Assembly: GCA_964532865.1 (NCBI GenBank)
Contig: CAZHJA010000023.1
Location: forward strand, 1 to 12,963
Reading direction: 5' to 3'
Length of the DNA: 12,963 nucleotides
Origin: CAZHJA01 sp964532865
GTDB lineage: Bacteria > Patescibacteriota > Microgenomatia > UBA1406 > GWC2-37-13
Part shown: piece by piece, positions 1 to 6,840 of the stretch
How the letters are laid out: each line of letters starts with the position of its first letter
Position numbering within the stretch: the stretch's first letter is position 1
The notes under the pieces: model-generated
The model's database searches: none
The model's input: only the letters and a program-made list of their open reading frames with translations
What the model was told of the DNA's origin: nothing
Position numbers and translations under genes: made by a program

Positions 1-5
1 ATCTG

Positions 6-33
6 TTTACATATAGAATTTGTACCGTATAAT
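6..33 (+). promoter_or_regulatory. promoter of the first small gene, leaderless geometry
   Basis: A TTTACA hexamer (6-11) and a perfect TATAAT (28-33) are separated by 16 nt. The ATG at 42 lies only 8 nt after the -10 box, so transcription would start at or just before the start codon and the mRNA would be leaderless. There is no room for a Shine-Dalgarno site. The -35 overlaps a GTTTAC hexamer (5-10) like those in the lexA-type operators at the other end of the window. Confidence 0.6.
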
Positions 34-41
34 AAGTAGAT

Positions 42-251
42 ATGAGCAAAGAAGTAAGACGACTACAAATAAGATTGCCAAAGAGTATGGAAGTATTTGG
101 AGTATTGTGTCAATTAGGAAAGCTTATTGATTTAATACCTCCAATGTCTCCAATACCTAATGCAATAATTGATTTTATTTCTAACCTACCAAATCCTAGC
201 AATACTGTTTTACTACAGAAACCAGAAGTTGATTCAAAACTTAGAAATTAA
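42..251 (+). CDS. small protein of unknown function (69 aa)
   Basis: I do not recognise this protein. It begins with a basic stretch (KEVRRLQIRLPK) and continues with a moderately hydrophobic, proline-rich middle (about residues 18-55: LCQLGKLIDLIPP, then NLPNPS). It has no clear signal peptide or continuous membrane segment. The start is supported by the consensus -10 box 8 nt upstream. The TAA stop is followed directly by an ATG in the same frame, so this could be the N-terminal half of a single 144-aa product interrupted by a TAA rather than a free-standing gene. The promoter supports transcription; the function is open. Confidence 0.5.
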   Translation: MSKEVRRLQIRLPKSMEVFGVLCQLGKLIDLIPPMSPIPNAIIDFISNLPNPSNTVLLQKPEVDSKLRN

Positions 252-473
252 ATGACTAATGAAAGCAAACATGAAATTATTAGTTTTAGGCGCTATTCCA
301 TAGATTTAAGGTTATATACGGAGTCCTTAACAAATAGATTAAAGGCAGATGAAAAAAGAAAACCAGAAATGTTTCGTAAAGGAGAAATTGATGAAATGGT
401 TAAGGCTATGGAGTTGAGAATTAGGAATCAGAGCTCTCAAAGAACAGATTCTTCTGACAATGGCACTACATAA
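252..473 (+). CDS. small hydrophilic protein of unknown function (73 aa)
   Basis: This small, highly charged protein has no recognisable domain. Residues 1-60 are rich in Lys, Arg and Glu and probably helical; the tail is Ser/Thr/Asp-rich and looks disordered. The ATG follows the TAA of the preceding gene with no spacer and in the same frame. No Shine-Dalgarno sequence is visible, so expression would depend on translational re-initiation or on reading through the TAA. It may therefore be the second half of the preceding gene. Nothing in 474-530, up to the end of the convergent ddl, looks like a strong terminator. Confidence 0.45.
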   Translation: MTNESKHEIISFRRYSIDLRLYTESLTNRLKADEKRKPEMFRKGEIDEMVKAMELRIRNQSSQRTDSSDNGTT

Positions 474-530
474 TGTCTAGATTTTTCAGCTCTTTCAATA
501 GTTAATTTATAAAGGGTTAGTTAAAGCTTA

Positions 531-1619
531 TTAAACAGAAAACTCTCGCTTAAGTGAGTCTTTTTGTTTTTTCTTTTCAATTGCAAGTTCAATTAGTCTA
601 TCTAGAAGTTTTGTGTATGGAATTCCTGATATTTCCCATAATTTTGGATACATGCTTATTTTTGTAAATCCAGGCAATGTATTAATTTCATTTAATATTA
701 TTTTGCCTTTTAAAGTTAAAAAAAAGTCAACCCTAGCCATTCCAGAACATTCAAGAGCCTTATATGCTTTTATTGCAAGACTTTGAATTTCTTTTATTTT
801 TTTGCTTGAAAGCTTAGCTGGTATTTTTAATTCTGCTCCATTTTTATCTATGTATTTTGCAATATATGAATAGAATTCATGTTTTGGAATAATTTCTCCA
901 GGGACGGATGCTATTGGATTTTCATTTCCCAATACTGAACATTCTATTTCTCTTGCCTTTATATATTCTTCAATTAGAATTTTTGTATCATAAAGAAATG
1001 CTTTTTTAATGGCAAAATTTAATTCCTTTTTGTTTTTGACTTTAACAATTCCAACGGAAGATCCCATATTTGCAGGTTTTACAAATACAGGATATTGTAA
1101 TCCTTTTATATTTACTTTCTCTCCCCTTTTAAAAGTATTAAATTTTGCAATAGGAATTTTTGCATCTCGAAGTAATTTTTTCATAATATCTTTATCCATT
1201 CCAACAGAAGATCCCAATACATTTGCACCAACATAAGCGGTGTTTAAAAGCTCAAGAAGCCCCTGAATACATCCATCTTCTCCAAATGTTCCATGAATTA
1301 TTGGAAAGAAAACATCAACAGATGTAATTGTAATACGTGATTCTAAAGATAAAAGTTCAGCCTTTTTTCCTTTTGAAACGAAAGTTATATTTTTTGAATT
1401 TGCCTTGTTTATTTTAATAAGCTTGGAATTGGATGAATTAAGAAGATAATTTGAAGCATTAAGTAATAGCCATTTACCTTGTTTGTCTATTGCAACTAAT
1501 ATTACTTTATACTTTGTTTTATCTAATGCATTATAAATAGACTTTGCTGAAAGAAGAGATATTTCATGCTCTCCACTTTTTCCTCCAAAAAGCAAACATA
1601 CTTTTATTTTCTTTTTCAT
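531..1619 (-). CDS. ddl: D-alanine--D-alanine ligase
   Basis: This cytoplasmic ATP-grasp enzyme joins two D-alanines to make the terminal dipeptide of the peptidoglycan stem. At 362 aa it has normal family length and all the hallmarks: GEHEIS near residue 16; HGTFGEDG (about 109-116) and GSSVGMDK in the N-terminal half; the ATP-grasp segment KPANMGSSVG (181-190); EEYI..REIECSVLGN (about 217-232); and the metal-binding ARVDFF (295-300) and NEINTLPGFT (310-319). The omega-loop segment EFYSYIAKY ends in Tyr (about 256), where depsipeptide (D-lactate) ligases carry Phe, which favours D-Ala as second substrate; I infer this from memory of the alignment. The gene is divergent from alr across a 67-bp shared promoter region. 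The ATG lies 10 nt behind an extended -10 box. Confidence 0.95.
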   Translation of the reverse strand: MKKKIKVCLLFGGKSGEHEISLLSAKSIYNALDKTKYKVILVAIDKQGKWLLLNASNYLLNSSNSKLIKINKANSKNITFVSKGKKAELLSLESRITITSVDVFFPIIHGTFGEDGCIQGLLELLNTAYVGANVLGSSVGMDKDIMKKLLRDAKIPIAKFNTFKRGEKVNIKGLQYPVFVKPANMGSSVGIVKVKNKKELNFAIKKAFLYDTKILIEEYIKAREIECSVLGNENPIASVPGEIIPKHEFYSYIAKYIDKNGAELKIPAKLSSKKIKEIQSLAIKAYKALECSGMARVDFFLTLKGKIILNEINTLPGFTKISMYPKLWEISGIPYTKLLDRLIELAIEKKKQKDSLKREFSV

Positions 1620-1629
1620 AAGTTTTTAA

Positions 1630-1638
1630 ATTATATCA
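1630..1638 (-). promoter_or_regulatory. extended -10 promoter of ddl
   Basis: On the minus strand this reads TGATATAAT, a perfect -10 with the TGn extension. The sequence 17 nt upstream is a poor -35, consistent with extended -10 promoters. The ATG of ddl is 10 nt downstream, leaving a leader of only about 3 nt. Confidence 0.6.
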
Positions 1639-1645
1639 CACACAT

Positions 1646-1673
1646 TTTTCAAGTTTATATATTTTGATATAAT
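1646..1673 (+). promoter_or_regulatory. promoter of alr
   Basis: TTTTCA (1646-1651) and TATAAT (1668-1673) are separated by 16 nt. An in-frame GTG at 1675 sits 1 nt after the -10 and would lie upstream of the transcription start, so the ATG at 1687 is the better start codon. The leader would be about 6 nt. The promoter lies back to back with that of ddl. Confidence 0.55.
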
Positions 1674-1686
1674 TGTGGCTATATAT

Positions 1687-2805
1687 ATGCAAAGCCTTAT
1701 TGAAATAATAATATCCAAAAAAGCATTAAAGTATAATTTTAAAGTTATTAAAAATTTGACAGGAAGAAAAGTATTAATTGCACCATGTGTAAAAAGCAAT
1801 GCTTATGGACATGGAATTTTACAAGTTGCAAAGACTCTTATTTCCTCAGGTGCAGATTGGTTATCAGTTGAATCAATAGAAGAAGCCCAAATATTAAGAA
1901 AGGCAGGAGTTAAAATTCCTATTCAGGTAATTGGATATATTCAGCAAAAAGATCTAAAAAAGGCAGTTGAATTAAGGCTTATTCCATTCGTATATAATAT
2001 AGAAACTGTTAAAATAATTTCAAGGTTCAAAAAGTAAGTAAATATTGTCTTAAAAGTAGACACTGGAATGGGTAGACAAGGGGTACTTCCTTCCGACATT
2101 GTGAAATTTATTAGATTTGTTAAAAAGCATAAACACATAAATGTTTTAAGTATTGCAACTCATTTTGCAACATCTGATGAACCGGAAAATAAAAAATATT
2201 TTTTAAATCAAAAACAAACCCTCAAAAAAATAATAAATGAATTAAAGAAAAATAATATTAATATTTCTATTTATCAATGTGATAATTCTGGAGCATTACT
2301 TTTAAACAATGACACTCATTATAATTTAATACGACCAGGAATTTCAATTTATGGATTTTATCCTTCAGAAAGTGTTAGGAAAATATGTCAAAAAAATAAT
2401 ATATTTTTAAAGCCGTCTCTTACATTAAAAACTAAAGTTGCACAAATAAAAGTTCTTCAGAAAGGAAGTTATATAAGTTATGGTGCCACTTTTAAAACAA
2501 AAAAGAAAACTAGAGTCGCAATTATTCCTATTGGATATTATGATGGATTGGATAGAAAATTAAGCAATAAGGGAAGCGTTTTAATAAGAGGAAAAAGAGC
2601 TAGGATTTTGGGAAGAGTATGTATGAATATCTTAATTGTTGATGCTAGTAATATTAAAAACATAAGGCAAGAAGATGAAGTAGTTGTTATTGGAAAACAA
2701 GGAAATTTGGAAATTACAGCAGAAGAAATAGCAAAACAAACTAAAACAATTAATTACGAAGTAATAACACGTTTAAGAGAAAGTATAAAGAGGATATTTA
2801 AATAG
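1687..2805 (+). pseudogene. alr: alanine racemase, interrupted by an in-frame TAA at 2035-2037
   Basis: This is a fold-type III PLP enzyme that makes D-alanine from L-alanine for ddl, its divergent neighbour. Read through the stop it is about 372 residues, normal for the family, with every landmark in one frame: the PLP lysine in KSNAYGHG (Lys about 36), then the TAA at codon 117, then LKVDTGMGR, THFATSDE, RPGISIYGF, and the catalytic Tyr in SYGATF (about 265). The codons flanking the TAA read ISRFKK / VNIVLKVDTGMGR. This is exactly the expected strand with one residue missing, so it is a single-codon nonsense change and not a frameshift. The C-terminal piece has an ATG at 2068, but it lies inside the conserved DTGMGR motif and is not a natural start. 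GRVCMN carries Asn where most family members have Asp. The gene is broken, misassembled or read through. ATG 1687 is preferred over GTG 1675 because of the promoter. Confidence 0.9.
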
Positions 2806-2825
2806 GGAGGATGCTCTTCTCTACT

Positions 2826-3704
2826 CTATTTGGTTTTTTCTAATTTTTCATTAAAAAAATTTAGACTTCTTTCAAATACTTTATTCCAGTTTCTCAAATT
2901 AAAGTTATGATTTTCTGTTTTGTATGTAAAATATTCAACATCAATATTTTCTTTTTTTAAGTCACTTTCTAATTCATTACTCCATTTTTCAGGAACTGCA
3001 TCGTCAAGCTTCCCCTGATGCATTTGTATAGGAGCTTTAATTAAATTATAGAAATTAGAAGGAGAATATTTTTCAACATCATAAATACTTTCAAAATCAG
3101 CAACTAATTTTCTAAGTGCTTTTCCATGGTCTTCAAATTCATCAGTAAAATATAGTATTGAATATGGGAATGGTTTTGAAACAGGAGCCCACAAAACAGT
3201 AGGATATTCTTTTTCTGTTATCTCTAAAATTGATAATGCAATTTGTCCTCCATTGCTATGCCCCCATATACTCATTACTTTTTCATCAGCTAATATACTG
3301 GATTCTTCTAAAGCCTTAAGCGATTTATTAATGTCCTCAACAGAAGCAAGAAGATCTAAAACTGTAGTATATGATTGAAAGCGCTCCTCAAGAGGATGAA
3401 TTGAGGGATTGTCTGATTCTCCGTAGCCTAAAAAGTCCGGGGAAAGTGTAATATATCCTTCTTTTGCGAATCCTCTTCCCACTCTTTCCGAGCCTAGGCC
3501 CGTTGTATAAATAGTTTGGTCAACATAACCGCGTAGTAAGACTAGAACAGGACATTTATCTTTGCACTTTTTTGGAATATTTGCTAAGCCACTGACTTTT
3601 TTTGCATCTGTTTCAAAAAAGAAAATATATGATGTAAATTCTTTTTCATCTTTTAATATTTTTTCAAAAATGATTTCTCCATTATTTGGTTTTCTTTTTT
3701 TCAA
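2826..3704 (-). CDS. alpha/beta hydrolase (prolyl-oligopeptidase/dienelactone-hydrolase-like)
   Basis: This is a serine hydrolase of unknown substrate. Counted from the TTG at 3704 (292 aa), the fold is complete: oxyanion region LLRGY (about 56-60), SPDFLGYGESD (about 88-98), nucleophile elbow GHSNGG with Ser about 150, acid in GKLDDAVP (Asp about 234), and the catalytic His in ENHNF (about 266). A TTG start without a Shine-Dalgarno site is doubtful. The same open frame continues upstream through a Lys/Glu/Gln-rich linker to a TAA at 3795-3797, and beyond it to an ATG-initiated membrane anchor (see 3705-3863). The natural protein was therefore probably an exported, membrane-tethered hydrolase of about 345 aa. 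It converges on alr with a 20-bp gap. Confidence 0.85.
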   Translation of the reverse strand: MKKRKPNNGEIIFEKILKDEKEFTSYIFFFETDAKKVSGLANIPKKCKDKCPVLVLLRGYVDQTIYTTGLGSERVGRGFAKEGYITLSPDFLGYGESDNPSIHPLEERFQSYTTVLDLLASVEDINKSLKALEESSILADEKVMSIWGHSNGGQIALSILEITEKEYPTVLWAPVSKPFPYSILYFTDEFEDHGKALRKLVADFESIYDVEKYSPSNFYNLIKAPIQMHQGKLDDAVPEKWSNELESDLKKENIDVEYFTYKTENHNFNLRNWNKVFERSLNFFNEKLEKTK

Positions 3705-3863
3705 ATTTTTGTATTCGTATTTTTCTAAGTTTTTTTCTTGTTTTTGTATTTCTTGTTTTTCTTCAGTTTTTATATTTTCAGTTTTTTTTTCTTTTTAAAA
3801 AAACACAATAAATATAATTACTGAAATTATAGATACGATAATAATTAAAAGATTTCTTAACAT
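3705..3863 (-). pseudogene. N-terminal membrane anchor and linker of the hydrolase, separated by an in-frame TAA
   Basis: From an ATG at 3863 the minus strand encodes MLRNLL, an unbroken run of about 16 Ile/Val/Ser/Phe residues, and FF. This is a typical signal anchor of 22 residues. A TAA follows at 3797-3795, and then, in the same frame, a 30-residue charged linker (KEKKTENIKTEEKQEIQKQE...) leads straight into the hydrolase. Neither the linker nor the codons between the TAA and the TTG at 3704 contain an ATG or GTG. The TAA sits at the junction of a T7 and an A5 run, where one A-to-T change would create it from AAA. A single interrupted gene explains this better than two genes. Confidence 0.7.
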
Positions 3864-3876
3864 ATATATTGTATAT

Positions 3877-3882
3877 ATTATA
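3877..3882 (-). promoter_or_regulatory. -10 box for the anchored hydrolase
   Basis: A perfect TATAAT on the minus strand lies 13 nt before the ATG at 3863. No clear -35 is visible. A TACAAT at 3868-3873 is an alternative, but it is only 4 nt from the ATG. That a promoter sits before 3863 and none before the TTG at 3704 supports the longer gene model. Confidence 0.4.
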
Positions 3883-3888
3883 TAACTA

Positions 3889-3917
3889 TTGACTTTAAAA
3901 ATTATTTATGATTGAAT
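3889..3917 (+). promoter_or_regulatory. promoter of the DUF1189-like gene
   Basis: TTGACT (3889-3894) is followed after 17 nt by TTGAAT (3912-3917). The ATG at 3925 is 7 nt after the -10, the leaderless geometry seen at other first genes here. The -10 is weak (four of six consensus positions). Confidence 0.4.
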
Positions 3918-3924
3918 ATGTGTA

Positions 3925-4812
3925 ATGGGGAAAATAAAAACTTTTATCCATGTTTTAAAAAATACATTTACAAAACCTTCTTATTATAAGGAAATATTAA
4001 AAGCTCCTTTTTCTTTTAGTTTTAAGTTTTTTATTTTTTACTTTTTCTTATTTGCAATTATTTCGACTACTTTTGTTTCTATTAACTTTCTCTCAAAAAC
4101 ACAGTCATATATTCGCAATCTTCCGGCTATGTTGATTGAAGCATATCCTGAAGAGCTTGAATTAAAAATCAAAAATGGAGAGGTTTCAACAAATGTTAAA
4201 GAGCCTTTTAAGATAACTGTAAAGGAAGTTGAAAAGGTGTTTGAGGAAAATAAAGATAATGTATTGGGAGCAAAAGAAAAAGATGTTGAAAATATTTTAG
4301 TAATTGATACAAGTGGCACAATGGAAGATTTTGAAAAGTATAATACTGCAGTATTTATAACTAAGAAAAATATTATGTATATAAGTGATAAAGGAAAATA
4401 TGAAATATTTCCTTTAAGTGAGGTTGGAGATGTTACGATAAATAGGAGTATGGTTGAAATGGTTGTGGGCAACCTTGCACCATTATTGAATTTTGTTTTT
4501 CCTGGTTTAGTTTTATTTGTTTTTATTGGAACCTTTGTATTTATACCTATTGGTAAGATGACATATCTTTTATTTTTTGCACTAGTATTATGGATTATTG
4601 CAAAGCTTATGAAATATGTACTTTCCTTTGGAAAGGCTTATCAAATGGGATTGCATTTAATAGTTATTACAACTACTTTATTTGGATTATTAAGTCTTTT
4701 TAAGGTAAACATTACCTTTCCTTTCTTTCAAACAATTATTCTTTCAATATTGTCTATAGTTATCTTAAGCAAGATAAGGGGAAATGAAACTGCTGAAACT
4801 ACTAATGCCTGA
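3925..4812 (+). CDS. DUF1189-like integral membrane protein
   Basis: The N-terminus (residues 1-30, with FIHVLKNTFTKPSYYKEI and then APFSFSFKFF) matches the DUF1189 pattern of a short cytoplasmic amphipathic segment followed by a membrane helix. One helix lies at about 31-55, then an extracytoplasmic domain of about 110-130 residues, then a cluster of helices from about 180 to 285. The function of the family is unknown; the layout suggests a membrane scaffold or sensor. The soluble part contains VIDTSGTMEDFEKYNTAVFITKKNIMY-type strands, typical of the family's beta-rich loop. The gene is divergent from the hydrolase and converges on the next membrane protein with a 9-bp gap. Confidence 0.7.
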   Translation: MGKIKTFIHVLKNTFTKPSYYKEILKAPFSFSFKFFIFYFFLFAIISTTFVSINFLSKTQSYIRNLPAMLIEAYPEELELKIKNGEVSTNVKEPFKITVKEVEKVFEENKDNVLGAKEKDVENILVIDTSGTMEDFEKYNTAVFITKKNIMYISDKGKYEIFPLSEVGDVTINRSMVEMVVGNLAPLLNFVFPGLVLFVFIGTFVFIPIGKMTYLLFFALVLWIIAKLMKYVLSFGKAYQMGLHLIVITTTLFGLLSLFKVNITFPFFQTIILSILSIVILSKIRGNETAETTNA

Positions 4813-4821
4813 CTTTTTGAA

Positions 4822-5883
4822 TTAGAAATGCAAAAAGCCTTTTACTTTTTCATATATGCTTTTTGCTTTTTCTTTCTGCAAAACCTGTTCTTGAGAAATA
4901 ACGTACCTTATTGTTGTATATAAAAGTATGTTTATGCTTAAAGTAAACAGTGCTGTTAATTGGTTTTGATAAAAGATAAAGATTTGGGTAAAGAATATTG
5001 ATATCATTATTGCATATTTATACATTTCAAATGCGTAAAGTCTGTTTCCTTTTTTAAGAAAAAATATTCCAATAAATACAAATATGCTTGAAATAATAGA
5101 TGTAATAATTTCTCCGTAATCTGATAGTGTAAGGATTTCTGGTGCTTTTAATATTGCAAAACGAACAAAGAAAATAAAAATAAGATTAATTATTGAGCTT
5201 ATTGCAAAAAGAGAAATTAAGATTTTTATGAATTTATTATTTCTAGTTAATCTAAAGTATATCTTGCTTAATTTTTGTTTAAGTATTATAAACACACTTG
5301 CTTTAGGAGGATTTATTGTATGTGCCCTTTTTAATATACTGATTAATTCCACAACAACTGGGTTTTTTTTATCACTTTTTTCAAAAAGAGATAATGCTTT
5401 TTGTTTTTCTTCAGAGTCAAGGTCATATAATACCGCTTCTTTTATTCCGTCTAATGCATTTATTGCATACTCTTTATCTGTCATTTTAATATATCTCTCC
5501 CCTGCTCTAATAAGAAGAAATATGATTATAAATACAATATAAATTAAAGATATTGTTGGCTGAAAGAAATAGTTATTGTCGCTTGTTATGAATTTTCCTA
5601 ATTCATCAATAAACATTCCAAAGCCTATTCCTCCTATGATACTTGCTACTTTTTTGGACTCATTATTAAGAAATATCAATAACTGTGAAATAGCAATAGT
5701 CATAAGAGCTCCTCCCCACAACATATGAGCTATGTGCAATCCTTTTCCTCCAAGCTGTGGATATCCAGTAAGAGCAAGAAATAAGCGAACTCCAACAACA
5801 GTGAAGATTGCTGAAATTAAAAAGTTTTCTAATAAGTCCCCTGCACTTATATTTCTAATAATATAATGTATGTGTTTTTGCAT
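4822..5883 (-). CDS. uncharacterised polytopic membrane protein (GFGxFIDExGKFIT family)
   Basis: This 353-aa protein has about seven to eight hydrophobic segments: four in the first 130 residues, then a soluble cytoplasmic-looking insert (about 130-215), then three or four more. Motifs conserved in a family I recall from Actinobacteria and other phyla, without an assigned function, are HMLWGG (53-58), IGFGMFIDELGKFIT (about 86-100) and DNNYFFQP (102-109). The clustered acidic, His and Lys residues near the membrane face suggest a functional site, but no reaction is known. The ATG lies 7 nt behind a perfect TATAAT, and no Shine-Dalgarno site is present. Confidence 0.7.
   Translation of the reverse strand: MQKHIHYIIRNISAGDLLENFLISAIFTVVGVRLFLALTGYPQLGGKGLHIAHMLWGGALMTIAISQLLIFLNNESKKVASIIGGIGFGMFIDELGKFITSDNNYFFQPTISLIYIVFIIIFLLIRAGERYIKMTDKEYAINALDGIKEAVLYDLDSEEKQKALSLFEKSDKKNPVVVELISILKRAHTINPPKASVFIILKQKLSKIYFRLTRNNKFIKILISLFAISSIINLIFIFFVRFAILKAPEILTLSDYGEIITSIISSIFVFIGIFFLKKGNRLYAFEMYKYAIMISIFFTQIFIFYQNQLTALFTLSINILLYTTIRYVISQEQVLQKEKAKSIYEKVKGFLHF
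4830..4866 (+). terminator. possible intrinsic terminator for the DUF1189-like gene
   Basis: The 9-bp inverted repeat GCAAAAAGC (4830-4838) / GCTTTTTGC (4858-4866) has a 19-nt loop and is followed by a T-rich stretch on the plus strand, 18 nt after the TGA. It lies inside the 3' end of the convergent membrane protein gene. The stem is AT-rich and weak, so chance is a real alternative. Confidence 0.3.
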
Positions 5884-5890
5884 TTTTTAA

Positions 5891-5896
5891 ATTATA
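5891..5896 (-). promoter_or_regulatory. -10 box of the polytopic membrane protein gene
   Basis: A perfect TATAAT on the minus strand ends 7 nt before the ATG at 5883. A start of transcription at the usual distance would fall on the start codon itself, so the mRNA would be leaderless. No good -35 is visible. Confidence 0.5.
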
Positions 5897-5924
5897 CAGG
5901 AAATATATACTTGATTATATTTAT

Positions 5925-5930
5925 TATAAT
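5925..5930 (+). promoter_or_regulatory. -10 box of the gene entering the assembly gap
   Basis: A perfect TATAAT lies 10 nt before an ATG at 5941, the last readable codon before the gap. The spacing matches the other first genes in the window, which makes this ATG a good candidate start for the gene whose 3' end emerges at 6044. Confidence 0.4.
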
Positions 5931-5943
5931 ATTATATTATATG

Positions 5944-6043
5944 NNNNNNNNNNNNNNNNNNNNNNNNNNNNNNNNNNNNNNNNNNNNNNNNNNNNNNNNN
6001 NNNNNNNNNNNNNNNNNNNNNNNNNNNNNNNNNNNNNNNNNNN
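5944..6043. other. assembly gap (100 N)
   Basis: Exactly 100 undetermined bases, the conventional size for a scaffold gap of unknown length. The true distance between the flanks, and hence the reading frame across it, cannot be known. Confidence 0.98.
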
Positions 6044-6250
6044 ATTCATAGTCTTTCAATAGGATTTATGATTAATAAATCTATAGAAATTAATAAGCCT
6101 ACAATTGCATTATATTTAAAAGGAAATAACCCTCTTTTTCTATCAGGAATAGAAAGTGATAGGTTTGTAATTACAAGCTATAATAAATCAAATCTAGAGA
6201 AGATTGTTAAGAAATCTCTTGAAAAAGCAAAAAAATTAAAAAAAGTTTAA
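6044..6250 (+). CDS. C-terminal fragment, nucleoside 2-deoxyribosyltransferase-like protein
   Basis: The frame is open from the end of the gap to a TAA, giving 68 residues. It reads SLSIGFMI...INKPTIALYLKGNN, then FLSGIESD and VITSYNK..LEKIVKKSLEKA. The pattern of a Gly-containing helix, a 'K-P-x-I-x-L-Y' strand, a short loop and a C-terminal helix resembles the second half of nucleoside 2-deoxyribosyltransferase-like (Rossmann-like) proteins, where a 'G-x-E' precedes it. The matching E would be near the start of this piece and appears as F-M-I here, so the active-site call is unsafe. The ATG at 6068 is internal to the fold and is not the start. The start is probably the ATG at 5941, across the gap. 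Confidence 0.5.
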   Translation: MHSLSIGFMINKSIEINKPTIALYLKGNNPLFLSGIESDRFVITSYNKSNLEKIVKKSLEKAKKLKKV

Positions 6251-6311
6251 TTTTTATCACTCCGTCTTACTACTTTATAATATTTACTTTTTCCCATTAA
6301 ATTAGAATTTA

Positions 6312-6794
6312 TTATAAACTCATTTCAAGTTCAATCTCGTCTCGCAATGGAACTCCATCTTTTCCAACAAGTGGAATTTCAGGTTTAAGCTTTCTTGAAA
6401 TGTCTATTGCATTAGGATATATTGCTTTAATTATAAAACCTCTTTTTTGATAAAAACGCAAAGCACTTAAATTATCATTAGTAGTAACTAACCATAGTCG
6501 TATGCAGCCTATCTTTTTCGCATGCTCCTTAATATGATTTAATAGTAATGTTCCTAATCCTTTATTTTGTTTTTTACTATTCATAGAAATAATTTCACAA
6601 TTATGACCTTTAGTTGAATATAGTATTAGAGCAATAATTTCTTTATTCTGAATTATTACAAAGCCAGGTAAATCTTTAACATGATATATTTTCCCTCTTG
6701 TTATAATTTTGTCCGAGCCCCAGTTTTCAGTAATAAATTTAATAATCCAATTAGTATCATTCTTAGTAATTTCTCTTATTTTAATATCTTTCAT
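6312..6794 (-). CDS. GNAT family N-acetyltransferase
   Basis: This 160-aa protein has the GNAT fold and would transfer an acetyl group from acetyl-CoA to an unidentified acceptor. The acetyl-CoA binding motif A is KKQNKGLGTLLLNHIKEHAKK (around residue 75-95), with the Q/N-x-G-x-G signature seen as NKGLG. It is followed by IRLWLVTTNDNLSALRFYQKRGF, the typical motif B with Tyr and the RGF turn. The N-terminal IREITKNDTNWI is the usual first strand and helix. The tail IELEMSL resembles relatives that end in 'DEIELE'. The gene sits 46 bp downstream of the small gene below but has its own extended -10, so it is probably transcribed alone. No Shine-Dalgarno site is present. Confidence 0.9.
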   Translation of the reverse strand: MKDIKIREITKNDTNWIIKFITENWGSDKIITRGKIYHVKDLPGFVIIQNKEIIALILYSTKGHNCEIISMNSKKQNKGLGTLLLNHIKEHAKKIGCIRLWLVTTNDNLSALRFYQKRGFIIKAIYPNAIDISRKLKPEIPLVGKDGVPLRDEIELEMSL

Positions 6795-6801
6795 ATGCTT
6801 A

Positions 6802-6810
6802 ATTTTACCA
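6802..6810 (-). promoter_or_regulatory. extended -10 promoter of the GNAT gene
   Basis: On the minus strand this reads TGGTAAAAT, a -10 with the TGn extension. The ATG at 6794 follows after 7 nt, so the transcript would be leaderless. Confidence 0.5.
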
Positions 6811-6840
6811 GAAAGGAAAAACTACTTTAATAAAAGATGT

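Noticed and set aside
1009..1236. Open frame on the plus strand inside ddl
   Set aside because: ddl is intact with all motifs on the other strand, so this is a shadow frame.
1675..1686. GTG at 1675 as start of alr
   Set aside because: It lies 1 nt after the TATAAT, so it would be upstream of the transcription start. ATG 1687 gives the usual Alr N-terminus.
2068..2805. C-terminal half of Alr as an independent gene starting at ATG 2068
   Set aside because: The ATG is the Met of the conserved DTGMGR motif, and no promoter or ribosome binding site precedes it.
2800..2831. Bidirectional terminator between alr and the hydrolase (AAATAG ... CTATTT)
   Set aside because: Only a 6-bp AT-rich stem with a 20-nt loop. 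This is too weak to call, although T runs follow on the plus strand.
4038..4472. Open frame of 144 codons on the minus strand inside the DUF1189-like gene
   Set aside because: It is antisense to a clear membrane protein gene, with low-complexity Ser/Thr/Phe content typical of a shadow frame.
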